From Beijerinckiaceae bacterium (lineage in GTDB: Bacteria > Pseudomonadota > Alphaproteobacteria > Rhizobiales > Beijerinckiaceae), in NCBI GenBank assembly GCA_024304885.1, contig JALJOM010000003.1:468110-532109 (forward strand): DNA of 64,000 nucleotides, read 5' to 3'. Positions 1-8,640 of this stretch are shown here, in pieces (position 1 is the first letter of the stretch; the number at the start of each line of letters is the position of its first letter). The position numbers and the translations under genes were made by a program. Below the pieces are notes generated by a model. That model did no database searches, had not been told where the DNA came from, and was given only the letters and a program-made list of their open reading frames with translations.

Positions 1-710
1 GCGATGATCTCGTCCTCGGCGGCCGGGGAGACGACGTCGCCTTGCTCAGCCACGGCGACGACACCTTCGTGTGGAATCCGGGCGACGGCAGCGACGTGGT
101 CGAGGGCGAGGCCGGCTTCGACACGTTGGTCTTCAACGGTGCCGGCGTCGGCGAGACGATCGCGATCGCGGCCAACGGCGAGCGCATCGATCTCAACCGC
201 GACGTGGGCAATATCGCGATGGATCTCGCCGGCATCGAGGCGATCGAGCTCGCCGCGCTCGGCGGTGAGGACACGATCACGATCGGCGACCTGACCGGCA
301 CCGATGTCACCAATGTCTCGCTCGATCTCGCCGGTGCGCTCGGCGGGACGACGGGCGACGGCTTCGAGGACGCGATCACCATCGATGCGACCGACGGCGA
401 CGACGTCATCTCCGTCGTCGGCGACGCGAGCGGGATCAAAATCCTCGGCCTCGCCGCGGAGATCGAACTCTTCAACTTCGATGCCTTCGATCGCCTCGTC
501 ATCAACGGCCTCGGCGGCAACGACGTGATCGACGCGTCGGGCCTCGACGGGATCCTCTTCTTCGCGAACGGCGGAGACGGCGACGATATTCTCCTTGCCA
601 GCGCCGGAGCCGATAGCTTGACCGGTGGCCCTGGGGACGACCTTCTCGTCGGCAGCGCAACGGACGTGCTCGACGCCGCCCCCGGCGCCGACATCGTCCT
701 CGTCGTTTGA
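1..710 (+). CDS. RTX-type calcium-binding repeat protein, C-terminal part
   Basis: The gene enters from outside the window; its frame is open from base 3 and ends at a TGA at 708-710, giving about 235 visible residues. Glycine/aspartate nonapeptide repeats of the RTX kind are visible at both ends of this part (LGGRGDD, GGDGDDIL, GGPGDDLLVG), separated by a beta-rich, Asp-rich stretch. Such repeats bind calcium and fold outside the cell after export by a type I secretion system. The next gene is the matching membrane-fusion protein, so this is probably its substrate; the ABC ATPase would have to lie upstream, outside the window. The enzymatic part, if there is one, is not visible, so the activity is unknown. 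Confidence 0.8.
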   Translation, partial: DDLVLGGRGDDVALLSHGDDTFVWNPGDGSDVVEGEAGFDTLVFNGAGVGETIAIAANGERIDLNRDVGNIAMDLAGIEAIELAALGGEDTITIGDLTGTDVTNVSLDLAGALGGTTGDGFEDAITIDATDGDDVISVVGDASGIKILGLAAEIELFNFDAFDRLVINGLGGNDVIDASGLDGILFFANGGDGDDILLASAGADSLTGGPGDDLLVGSATDVLDAAPGADIVLVV

Positions 711-863
711 CACGTGCGGCCCGGGCTCGACCCCAACCACTTATCGCGGGCGATGCGCGTGCGACGCCTCGCCCGCCACCTCATGGTGTTTCGCGCCGAT
801 CCCTTTTCGGTATAGGTTCGCCCGACGACGCGCACCTTCTCGAACGCGCGGAGACCCTATGCC

Positions 864-2171
864 ATGACCAACGAGACCAATCCCGCGACGAGCTCCATCC
901 GCAAGCACATGATGCTCGGGGCCGCCCTTGCAGCCGTCGTCGTCTTCGGCGTCGGTGGCTGGGCCTATGCCACGAAGCTCGGCGGCGCCGTGATCGGCAG
1001 CGGCCAGCTCGTCGTCGAATCGAATGTCAAGAAGGTCCAGCATCCGACCGGCGGGGTCGTCGGCGAGCTCTTCGTGCGTAACGGCGACCATGTCGAGGCG
1101 GGCCAGGTCGTCCTGCGGCTCGACGAGACCCTGACGCGGGCGAACCTCGCGGTCATCGCGAGCCAGATCGACGAGCTCCTCGCCCGTCGCGCCCGCGCCG
1201 AGGCCGAGCGCGACAGCGCCGCGACCATCACCTTTCCGGAGGAGCTCCTCGCGCGCCGCGACGACCCGACGATCATGCATCTCATCGGCGGCGAGGAGAA
1301 GTTCTTCGCCTTCCGCGTCGCCTCCGCCGCCGGCAAGAAGGCTCGGCTGCGCGAGCGCATCGGCCAGCTCGAGACCGAGACGAGAGGGCTCGAGGCTCAG
1401 GAGGTCGCCAAGGGCAAGGAGCTGCAATGGATCGCAAAGGAGCTCGAAGGGGTTCACGAGCTCTGGAAGAAGCAGATGGTCCAGTTCTCCCGCGTCACAG
1501 CGCTCGAGCGCGACAGGGCGCGGCTCGAGGGCGAGCGCGGCCGCCTCGTCGCCGCAATCGCCGAGGCGCGCGGCAAGATCACCGAGACCGAGCTCGAGAT
1601 TCTCCAGGTGGATCAGGATATCCGCAGCGAGGTCGGCAAGGAGCTCGCCGATATCCGCGGCAAGCTCTCCGAGCTTTCGGAGCGCCGGGTCGCCGCCGAG
1701 GATCAGTTGCGGCGGGTCGATCTCCGCGCGCCGCAAAGCGGGACGGTGCATCAGCTCGAGGTCCATACCGTCGGCGGCGTGATCACGCAGGGCCAGCCCG
1801 TCATGCTCGTCGTCCCGGACGACGATACGCTGAGGGTCGAGGCCAAGATTTCCCCGACCGATATCGACCAAGTGCATCTCGGCCAGGCCGCTCACCTGCG
1901 CTTCGTCGCCTTCAACCAGGAGACCACCCCGGAGCTCGACGGCAAGGTCGCGGTCATCGGCGCCGACGCGGTCCATGACGACAAGACCAACGCGACATAT
2001 TTCGTGGTCCGGATCGCGATCGACGACGGCGAGCTCGCACGCCTGCGCGGGCTCAAGCTCGTGCCCGGCATGCCCGTCGAGTGCTTCATCGAGACCGAGC
2101 CGCGCACCGTTCTCTCCTATCTGCTCCGGCCCATCGAGAACCAGATCCGCCGCGCCTTCCGGGAGAGCTGA
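864..2171 (+). CDS. Type I secretion membrane-fusion (adaptor) protein, HlyD family
   Basis: This 435-residue protein links an inner-membrane ABC exporter to a TolC-like outer-membrane channel. A single N-terminal membrane segment lies at about residues 15-35. It is followed by a lipoyl-like half-motif, a long charged coiled coil (about 95-290, rich in Glu and Arg), the second lipoyl half, and a beta-barrel region. The C-terminal pattern GMPVECFIET...RTVLSYLLRP is characteristic of type I secretion HlyD proteins rather than RND adaptors. It starts 153 bp after the RTX gene on the same strand, which supports a shared secretion unit. The ATG at 864 fits the usual short cytoplasmic N-terminus. 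Confidence 0.9.
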   Translation: MTNETNPATSSIRKHMMLGAALAAVVVFGVGGWAYATKLGGAVIGSGQLVVESNVKKVQHPTGGVVGELFVRNGDHVEAGQVVLRLDETLTRANLAVIASQIDELLARRARAEAERDSAATITFPEELLARRDDPTIMHLIGGEEKFFAFRVASAAGKKARLRERIGQLETETRGLEAQEVAKGKELQWIAKELEGVHELWKKQMVQFSRVTALERDRARLEGERGRLVAAIAEARGKITETELEILQVDQDIRSEVGKELADIRGKLSELSERRVAAEDQLRRVDLRAPQSGTVHQLEVHTVGGVITQGQPVMLVVPDDDTLRVEAKISPTDIDQVHLGQAAHLRFVAFNQETTPELDGKVAVIGADAVHDDKTNATYFVVRIAIDDGELARLRGLKLVPGMPVECFIETEPRTVLSYLLRPIENQIRRAFRES

Positions 2172-2303
2172 GCGCGAGCCCGCGTCTTTCTGTCCCGGCG
2201 CTCTCGAAGGTCGCTCACGAAACGCTTGCGGCTGTGTGAGCGCGCGCGCTAAGCCTGAGCAAGACCGCTCGTTCACGAACGAGCGCGCCAACGGGGGCCT
2301 CGC

Positions 2304-3545
2304 ATGGAGGAAGTCGGCGCGACCAACCTGATCTATGTCGGCGTCGCGATCGCGATCGCCGCCGCGATCCCCGCGGTGCTGCCGCGCCTGCTGCTTCCCG
2401 GCGCCGTGCTCGAGATCGTCCTCGGCATTCTCATCGGGCCTCAGGTCCTCGGCCTCGCCAGGCCGGATTTCGTCCTGCACTTCCTCTCGGATTTCGGCCT
2501 CGGCGTTCTCTTCCTCATGGCCGGGTTCGAGATGAGCCCTGTCGAGCTGCGCGGCCGGCCGATCCGCAACGCGATGCTCGGCTGGATGATCTCGGTGGCC
2601 ATCGCGGCCTGCGCCGTCTTCGTCCTCGCTGTCGGCGGGCTCGCCGCGGCACCGGCACTCACCGCGCTCGCCCTGTGCACGACCTCGATCGGCTTGCTGC
2701 TCCCTGTGCTCCGCGATGCCGGCCTCATGGGGCCACCTTACGGGCCCAACGTGCTCGCCGCCGGAGCCTTGGGGGAAGGAGCGCCCTTGTTCGTCCTGCC
2801 GATCCTGCTCGCCCATCAGGGGGGCGCGGGCGCGCAGGCCCTGGTCATGGTGGCTTTCGCGGCCTGCGCGGTCGTCGCCGTCGCGCTCGCCTCGCGAGCG
2901 AGCCACGGCGCCTTCGCCGCAGTCCTGGAGCGGACGATGGGAACCTCGGGGCAGCTGCCGATGCGCCTCGCGCTTTGCCTGCTCATTCTCCTGATCATGG
3001 TCTCGGAGCGCTTCGAGATCGATTTCGTGCTCGGGGCCTTCGTCGCGGGCGCCGTCGTCCGGGCGGCGGTGCCCGATGACGAGCACGAGGCCATGGCGGT
3101 CCGCCTCGACGGGATCGGCTCAGCGTTCCTGGTACCGGTGTTCTTCGTGATCTCCGGCATGAGCCTCGATATCAGCGCGCTGCTGGGCGACAGGGGAGCG
3201 CTCGCTATGGTCGCGGTCTATGCCCTGCTCATGCTCGTCGTCCGCGGGGCGCCGGCGCTGCTTCTCTACGGACGCGACCTGCGCGCCGAGCAGGCCGCAG
3301 CCTTGGCGCTCCATTCGGGAACCCAACTGGCGCTCGTCGTCGCCATCTCCGGCCTCGCCGTCGGGCGCGAGCTCATGCCGAGCGTGCAAGCCGCCTCGCT
3401 CGTCGCCGCCGCGACCGTGACCGTGCTCCTCTACCCGGCGCTCGCCGCGCGGGCGCTGCGGTCCGTCCCAGCGGCTTCGCCGGCAAAGGAGCGCCCCGCG
3501 CTCGACATGTCGCTCCTCGCCACGAAGCCCCGCGAAGCCGAATGA
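2304..3545 (+). CDS. Monovalent cation:proton antiporter, CPA2 (KefB-like) membrane domain
   Basis: The protein has 413 residues that are almost entirely hydrophobic segments, about 11-13 in number, with the CPA2 pattern near the N-terminus (GAVLEIVLGILIGPQVLG, then FGLGVLFLMAGFEM). It should exchange K+ or Na+ for H+ across the inner membrane. There is no C-terminal TrkA-N/RCK nucleotide-binding domain; the chain ends about 30 residues after the last hydrophobic stretch, so it is the short form of the family. The substrate cannot be deduced. It stands alone between the secretion gene and the sugar-nucleotide pair. Confidence 0.85.
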   Translation: MEEVGATNLIYVGVAIAIAAAIPAVLPRLLLPGAVLEIVLGILIGPQVLGLARPDFVLHFLSDFGLGVLFLMAGFEMSPVELRGRPIRNAMLGWMISVAIAACAVFVLAVGGLAAAPALTALALCTTSIGLLLPVLRDAGLMGPPYGPNVLAAGALGEGAPLFVLPILLAHQGGAGAQALVMVAFAACAVVAVALASRASHGAFAAVLERTMGTSGQLPMRLALCLLILLIMVSERFEIDFVLGAFVAGAVVRAAVPDDEHEAMAVRLDGIGSAFLVPVFFVISGMSLDISALLGDRGALAMVAVYALLMLVVRGAPALLLYGRDLRAEQAAALALHSGTQLALVVAISGLAVGRELMPSVQAASLVAAATVTVLLYPALAARALRSVPAASPAKERPALDMSLLATKPREAE

Positions 3546-3646
3546 GCCGTGGACTCGCGCCGCCGCCGCGGCATTTTTCGGGTGCAGGCGCCCGCGCTCG
3601 TGCTAGAAGCGCAGACAAGTCCACGACGAGCGGAGGTCCGAGACAA

Positions 3647-4351
3647 GTGAAGGTCGTGATCCTGGCAGGCGGACGGGGGATGCGCGCGTCGCCCTTCACC
3701 GAATATATGCCGAAGCCGATGATGCCTGTCTGCGGCAAGCCCATCGTGCTGCACGTGATGGAAATCTTCGCGCGGCAGGGCCTGACCGACTTCGTCCTCT
3801 CGGTCGGCTACCGCAAGGAGAACATCATCGATTATTTCGGGACCCGCCGGCCGGACTGGAACGTGACGATCGTCGATACCGGCGAGGAGACCGATACCGC
3901 GGGGCGCGTCGAGCGCTGCAAGCATCTTCTCGACGACACCTTCATGGTCACCTACTCGGACGGGCTCTGCGACGTCGGCCTTGCCGATCTCCTCGCGTTC
4001 CACGCTGCGCATGACGGGCTCGTCACGGTGACGAGCGTGCCGCTCGAATCGCAATACGGGACGATCGAGGCCGACGCTTCCGGAAAGGTGCTGGCGTTCC
4101 GCGAGAAGCCGATTCTCGCCGGCCATTGGATCAATGCGGGATTCATGGTGCTCGACCCGCGCGTCTTCGAGAGCTGGCAGGGCGAGAACCTCGAGCGCGA
4201 GGTCCTGCCCGCCCTGCAGGCGCAGGGCGCGCTCTATGCCTACCGCCACAACGGATTTTTCAAGTCGATGGATACTCACAAGGATCAGCAGGAGCTGGAG
4301 CGCATCTACGACGAGGGGCGGATTCCCTGGCTGCAGCCCGCCGCCGCGTGA
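3647..4351 (+). CDS. rfbF: Glucose-1-phosphate cytidylyltransferase-like nucleotidyltransferase
   Basis: This enzyme would make CDP-glucose from CTP and glucose 1-phosphate. The N-terminal nucleotide-binding loop AGGRGMR is followed by KPMMPVCGKPI, then by the cytidylyltransferase-like patterns DTGEETDTAGRVER and YSDGLCDV, and near the end NAGFMVLDPRVF and FFKSMDTHKDQQELE. I chose the GTG at 3647 because GGAGG lies 10 bases upstream and the preceding in-frame codons look non-coding. This gives 234 residues, slightly short of the usual 257 or so. The next gene encodes a CDP-glucose 4,6-dehydratase-like enzyme, which supports cytidylyl rather than thymidylyl specificity. Confidence 0.78.
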   Translation: MKVVILAGGRGMRASPFTEYMPKPMMPVCGKPIVLHVMEIFARQGLTDFVLSVGYRKENIIDYFGTRRPDWNVTIVDTGEETDTAGRVERCKHLLDDTFMVTYSDGLCDVGLADLLAFHAAHDGLVTVTSVPLESQYGTIEADASGKVLAFREKPILAGHWINAGFMVLDPRVFESWQGENLEREVLPALQAQGALYAYRHNGFFKSMDTHKDQQELERIYDEGRIPWLQPAAA

Positions 4352-4387
4352 ACTTTCCGGGGCTATGCGCAACATGCGAGCCGATGC

Positions 4388-5389
4388 ATGACCATGGCTG
4401 ACACGGGCGGGTTCTGGCGCGGCCGCAACGTCCTCGTGACCGGATCGAGCGGCTTTCTCGGGTCCTGGACCGTGAAGGAGCTTTCCGCACGAGGCGCCTT
4501 CGTCGTGGGACTCCTGCGCGACCGGCCCGGCCGCGCCATCACCGCGATGCATCTCGATGCCGAGCCCGACTTCGTGGTCCACGGGCGGCTCGAGGACTAC
4601 GAGTGCCTGCTGCGGGCCGTCAACGAGTACGAGATCGATTGCGTGCTGCATCTCGCCGCGCAACCGATCGTCGGCACCGCCTACCGTGACCCGCGCGCGA
4701 CCTTCGAGGCCAATATTCGCGGCACCTGGAACTTGCTCGAGGCCTGCCGCCAGGTCTCGACCGTGAAGCGGATCGTCGTCGCCTCGAGCGACAAGGCCTA
4801 TGGCACGGCCGAGCGGCTGCCCTACGACGAGTCCATGCCGCTCCTCGGCCGCCACCCCTACGACGTGTCGAAGAGCTGCGCCGACATGATCGCGCAGGCC
4901 TATCATGCGACCTATCGCCTGCCGATCGCGATCACCCGCGCGGCGAATTTCTACGGCGGCGGCGATCTCAACTTCAACCGCATCGTCCCGGGCACGATCC
5001 GCGCGGTGCTCTCCGGCAAGTCGCCGCTCTTGCGCAGCGACGGAACGATGGTGCGCGACTACATCTACGTGCGCGATGTCGTCGACGCCTACCTGCAGCT
5101 CGCCGAGGCGATGGACGACGAGAGGTTCTGGGGCGAGGCCTACAACTTCAGCGTCGAGAAGCCGCTGACCGTGCTCCAGATCACGCGGAAGGTGCTCGAG
5201 GCGATGGGCCGGACCGACGTCGAGCCCGTCATCCTCGACGAGGTCAAGGGCGAGATCCCGGCGCAGCATCTTTCCGCCGCGAAGGCGCGCCGCGAGCTCG
5301 GCTGGACCCCACGCTACACGATGGAGGAGAGCCTGCGCGAGACCGTCGCGTGGTACGAGGCCTATCTCGGGACTGCGGGCACGCGGTAG
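4388..5389 (+). CDS. rfbG: CDP-glucose 4,6-dehydratase-like short-chain dehydrogenase
   Basis: This is an extended SDR-fold enzyme of 333 residues. It has the Rossmann motif TGSSGFLGS near residue 20, HLAAQP after the fourth strand, and the catalytic YDVSK (Tyr-x3-Lys) near residue 157. ANFYGGGDLNFNRIVP is close to the version seen in CDP-glucose dehydratases. It would form CDP-4-keto-6-deoxyglucose, the entry point to 3,6-dideoxyhexoses or branched sugars of O-antigen or exopolysaccharide. It follows the cytidylyltransferase after 36 bp, but no later pathway enzyme is nearby. A related NAD-dependent sugar epimerase/dehydratase cannot be excluded. ATG codons at 4388 and 4394 are both usable. 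Confidence 0.75.
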   Translation: MTMADTGGFWRGRNVLVTGSSGFLGSWTVKELSARGAFVVGLLRDRPGRAITAMHLDAEPDFVVHGRLEDYECLLRAVNEYEIDCVLHLAAQPIVGTAYRDPRATFEANIRGTWNLLEACRQVSTVKRIVVASSDKAYGTAERLPYDESMPLLGRHPYDVSKSCADMIAQAYHATYRLPIAITRAANFYGGGDLNFNRIVPGTIRAVLSGKSPLLRSDGTMVRDYIYVRDVVDAYLQLAEAMDDERFWGEAYNFSVEKPLTVLQITRKVLEAMGRTDVEPVILDEVKGEIPAQHLSAAKARRELGWTPRYTMEESLRETVAWYEAYLGTAGTR

Positions 5390-5400
5390 AGCGGAGCGCA

Positions 5401-5418
5401 TCCCCCGAAATCGGGGGA
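5401..5418. terminator. Perfect GC-rich hairpin after rfbG
   Basis: An 8-bp perfect inverted repeat (TCCCCCGA / TCGGGGGA) with a 2-base loop lies 12 bp after the rfbG stop. There is no T-run behind it, so it may be a rho-dependent or structural end signal rather than a classical intrinsic terminator. Confidence 0.35.
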
Positions 5419-5550
5419 GGGATCGCGCACCTCGAGAGCAGTTCCAAAGTCTTGTCGATTCCGCTAGGCTCTGATCTGGGCGCAGGCCTCGCGCCGCGAG
5501 GCGAGGTTCTTGCATAGTTCCTGGGCAGCGTGGACAGGCAAGGTGGAGAA

Positions 5551-6120
5551 ATGGCCGCAGACTTGGCCCCGGACTCGGCCGAGGAGACGAAGCGCGCGGC
5601 CCGGATCGGCGTCGTGACCATCTCCGACCGCGCCAGCGCCGGGCTCTACGAGGACCAGAGCGGTCCGGCCATCATCGCCTATCTGGAGAAGGTGCTCACG
5701 AGCCCGTTCCAGGTCGTGCGCAAGATCATTCCCGACGGGTTCGAGTCGGTGCGCGACTGCATCATCGACCTGGCCGATGCCGAGCATTGCGATCTCGTGC
5801 TCACGACGGGCGGCACCGGCCCCGCCCCGCGCGACCTGACCCCCGAGGCGACCGAGGCCGCCGCGCCGCGGGTCCTGCCGGGCTTCGGCGAGCTGATGCG
5901 CAAGGTGAGCCTCGAGCAGGTTCCGACGGCGATCCTCTCGCGCCAGATCGCCGCGCACAGGGGGCCTTGCCTCGTGATCAACCTGCCCGGCAAGCCGGCC
6001 TCGATCGAGCTGTGCCTCGATGCCGTCTTCCCGGCAGTTCCCTATTGCCTCGATCTCATCGGTGCAGCCACTCTCGAGACCGACGCAACCGTCCTGAAAT
6101 CGTTCCGGCCGAAGGCTTAG
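5551..6120 (+). CDS. mogA: Molybdopterin adenylyltransferase
   Basis: The product adenylylates molybdopterin before molybdenum insertion. The N-terminus IGVVTISDRASAGLYEDQSGP and the nucleotide-binding TTGGTGPAPRDLTPEAT identify the MogA/MoaB fold. The later INLPGKPASI corresponds to the conserved NLPGKP loop. An upstream in-frame GTG at 5530 exists, but the ATG at 5551 has AGGTGGAG just ahead of it and gives 189 residues, the usual size. The stop codon is directly followed by the ATG of the next gene (zero spacing), so the three genes to 9515 probably form one transcript, although a link between molybdenum cofactor and the next two genes is not known to me. Confidence 0.88.
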   Translation: MAADLAPDSAEETKRAARIGVVTISDRASAGLYEDQSGPAIIAYLEKVLTSPFQVVRKIIPDGFESVRDCIIDLADAEHCDLVLTTGGTGPAPRDLTPEATEAAAPRVLPGFGELMRKVSLEQVPTAILSRQIAAHRGPCLVINLPGKPASIELCLDAVFPAVPYCLDLIGAATLETDATVLKSFRPKA

Positions 6121-8640
6121 ATGACGGTCTCGAGCGCCAGTCCCGCCAAGAAGAGCCTCGACGCCGGCCAAAGGCTCGCCTCGCTCGTCGCGGGCTACGA
6201 GCCGCTTCCCGGAATTCCCGACGAGTTCATCGGCCCGGACGGGCGACCGCGCGCGCATTGGGTCCGCTTCCTCGAATCGCTCACCGATCTCGGCAGCGCC
6301 GACATGGGACGCCGCTTCGCCAATGCCGACAAGCATATTCGCGATTCGGGCGTGTCCTATCGCGTCTATGGCGACACCAGCGAGCGGGCCTGGCCGCTCT
6401 CGCACGTTCCCCTTCTGCTCGAGCCAGGCGAGTGGAAGGAGATCGCCCAAGGCGTCGCGCAGCGCGCGCAGCTTCTCGAGATGATCGTCGCCGACATCTA
6501 CGGGGCCGGCAAGCTCATGGCCGCCGGCGACATTCCCGCCGCGGCGGTGACCGGCAGCCCGGATTTTCTCCACCCGCTCCACGGCGTGAAGCCTGCGGGC
6601 GGCAGGTACCTGCACCTCTATGCGGCCGACCTCGGGCGCGGCCCAGACGGGCGCTGGTGGGTGCTCGGCGACCGCACCCAGGCGCCGTCGGGCGCCGGCT
6701 ATGCCCTCGCCAACCGGCTCGTGCTCTCGCGTGCCTTTCCCGCGCTCTACCGCGACATGAACGTCGAGCGGCTGGCTCCCTTCTTCCAGGCTTTCCGCTC
6801 GGGCCTCGGCGCGATGGCGCAGCAGTCCGACCCGCGCATCTGCCTCCTGACCCCCGGGCCCTACAACGAGACCTATTTCGAGCACGCCTATCTCGCCCGC
6901 TATCTCGGCTTCCTCCTCGTCGAGGGCGGCGACCTCACGATGCGCGACGGCAAGGTCCATGTGCGCACCATCGCCGGGCTGAAGCGCGCCGACGTGATCT
7001 GGCGGCGGATCGACAGCGATTTCGCCGACCCGCTCGAGCTCAATGCCAAGTCGCGGCTCGGCGTGCCGGGGCTCGTCGAGGCGCTGCGGGCAGGCGGAAT
7101 CGTCATCGCCAATGCGCTCGGCGCCGGCGTGCTCGAGGCCCCGGCACTGATGAGCTTCATCCCCAAGCTCAGCCTCAAGCTTCTCGGCGAGCAGCTGCTC
7201 CTGCCCAATATCGCGACCTGGTGGTGCGGCCAGGGTCACGCGCGCGACGACGTCGTTTCCGACCTCTCCGAGCTCGCGATCTCCGGTGCCTTCGGCAATG
7301 CGGTGCTCGACTTCCCCCGCAACCAGCCGGTCGTCGGCGCGACTCTCGCCGACGCCGATCGGGCGCGGCTCGCGGCGGCGATCGCCGAGCGCGGGGTCGA
7401 TTTCGTCGGCCAGGAGGTCGTGAAGCTCTCGACCACGCCGGTCTGGAACGACGGCAAGCTCGTCCCGCGGCCCTTCGTCCTGCGGGTCTACGCGGCGCGG
7501 ACGCCGGACGGCTGGCAGGTCATGCCGGGCGGTTTTTGCCGAATTTCCGGACGCACCGACGCCCGCGCCGTCTCCATGGGGGAAGGGGTGCAATCCGCGG
7601 ACGTCTGGGTCCTCGCCGAGCGGCCGGTCGAGATGGTCACCCTTCTGCCGACCGAGGAGACCGCGCGCATCCGCCGCGTGATGGGGGTGCTGCCGAGCCG
7701 CGCCGCCGACAATCTCTTCTGGCTCGGGCGCTATCTCGAGCGCGCGGAGGCGACGCTGCGCCTCATCCGCTGCCTCGCCGGCCGGGTGATCGACACGGAT
7801 GCGAGGACCGCGCTCGGCGGCTGGTCGGTCGGCAAGCTCGCCAATCTCCTCGTCTCCTGGCATGCCGCGCCGCTCGCCGCCACCGCCGATCGCATGGAGC
7901 TCGCCGCGAGCGCTCTGCACGGCGAGCAGAACTACGGCTCGGCGCTGTCGCTCGTGCGCGACGCGCGCCGCGCCGCCTCCTTCATTCGCGAGCGTCTTTC
8001 CGCCGACACCTGGCGGCTCCTCGGCGATCTCGACCAGGCCCTCGACCTCGACGCCAAGACCTTGCCGACCGAGGCCGAGGCCTTCGAGCGCGCCGACGCG
8101 GCGCTGCGCACGATCTCGGCGATCTCCGGCCTCGCCCAAGAGAACATGAACCGCGGCGCCGGCTGGCGCATGCTGGAAACCGGTCGTCGCATCGAGCGCG
8201 GCATCAACACCTGCCGCTTCGCGCGCTATTTCGCGAGCAAGGAGGCGCCGGCCGACGATCTCGACATCCTGCTCGACCTCGTCGATTCCCAGATCACCTA
8301 CAGGTCGCGCTACCTGATGGGCCTCGCGCTCAACACCGTGCGCGACATGGTCTTGCTCGACCCGTTCAACCCGCGCTCCGTCGCCTTCCAGATCGAGCGG
8401 CTCGACGAGCATCTCGAAAACCTGCCGCTGCTTTCCGACGACGGCATGCTCGAGGCGCCGCGCCGGCTGATCCTGAAGCTCGCGGCGGACGTCGCGACCG
8501 CCGTGGCGGCGACCCTCGACGACGCCAAGATTTTCGGCCTCGAGCAAAATCTCCTCGGTCTCGCCGACGCCGTAGCCGAGCGCTATTTCCTGCAGGGTCC
8601 CCATGTCGCCTGGGCGGACCAATCGAGCGGGCTCGCGTGA
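6121..8640 (+). CDS. Fused circularly permuted ATP-grasp (type 2) / alpha-E domain protein
   Basis: This protein has 839 residues and two domains that are often separate proteins. Residues about 1-510 are the circularly permuted ATP-grasp domain (formerly DUF404/DUF407), with GDRTQAPSGAGYALANRLV and NIATWWCGQ. From about residue 520 the helical alpha-E domain (formerly DUF403) begins at the typical SRAADNLFWLGRYLERAE. ATP-grasp enzymes join a carboxylate to an amine; family context points to ligation of an amino acid or peptide, but the substrate is not established. The stop overlaps the GTG start of a transglutaminase-like gene, the standard partner of this family. I see no proteasome-like Anbu gene in the window, another common neighbour. 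Confidence 0.88.
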   Translation: MTVSSASPAKKSLDAGQRLASLVAGYEPLPGIPDEFIGPDGRPRAHWVRFLESLTDLGSADMGRRFANADKHIRDSGVSYRVYGDTSERAWPLSHVPLLLEPGEWKEIAQGVAQRAQLLEMIVADIYGAGKLMAAGDIPAAAVTGSPDFLHPLHGVKPAGGRYLHLYAADLGRGPDGRWWVLGDRTQAPSGAGYALANRLVLSRAFPALYRDMNVERLAPFFQAFRSGLGAMAQQSDPRICLLTPGPYNETYFEHAYLARYLGFLLVEGGDLTMRDGKVHVRTIAGLKRADVIWRRIDSDFADPLELNAKSRLGVPGLVEALRAGGIVIANALGAGVLEAPALMSFIPKLSLKLLGEQLLLPNIATWWCGQGHARDDVVSDLSELAISGAFGNAVLDFPRNQPVVGATLADADRARLAAAIAERGVDFVGQEVVKLSTTPVWNDGKLVPRPFVLRVYAARTPDGWQVMPGGFCRISGRTDARAVSMGEGVQSADVWVLAERPVEMVTLLPTEETARIRRVMGVLPSRAADNLFWLGRYLERAEATLRLIRCLAGRVIDTDARTALGGWSVGKLANLLVSWHAAPLAATADRMELAASALHGEQNYGSALSLVRDARRAASFIRERLSADTWRLLGDLDQALDLDAKTLPTEAEAFERADAALRTISAISGLAQENMNRGAGWRMLETGRRIERGINTCRFARYFASKEAPADDLDILLDLVDSQITYRSRYLMGLALNTVRDMVLLDPFNPRSVAFQIERLDEHLENLPLLSDDGMLEAPRRLILKLAADVATAVAATLDDAKIFGLEQNLLGLADAVAERYFLQGPHVAWADQSSGLA

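Noticed and set aside
741-3086. Long minus-strand open frame of 781 codons opposite the HlyD and antiporter genes
   Set aside because: It is antisense to two genes with clear family motifs; its translation is low-complexity (rich in Arg, Asp, Glu, Gly), as expected from the mirror of high-GC coding DNA.
5464-8622. Minus-strand open frame of 1052 codons
   Set aside because: It mirrors mogA and the ATP-grasp/alpha-E gene; no motif or start signal supports it.
5787-8636. Upstream extension of the transglutaminase frame
   Set aside because: The frame is open far upstream only because of high GC; the conserved N-terminal domain starts at the GTG at 8637, which overlaps the previous stop.
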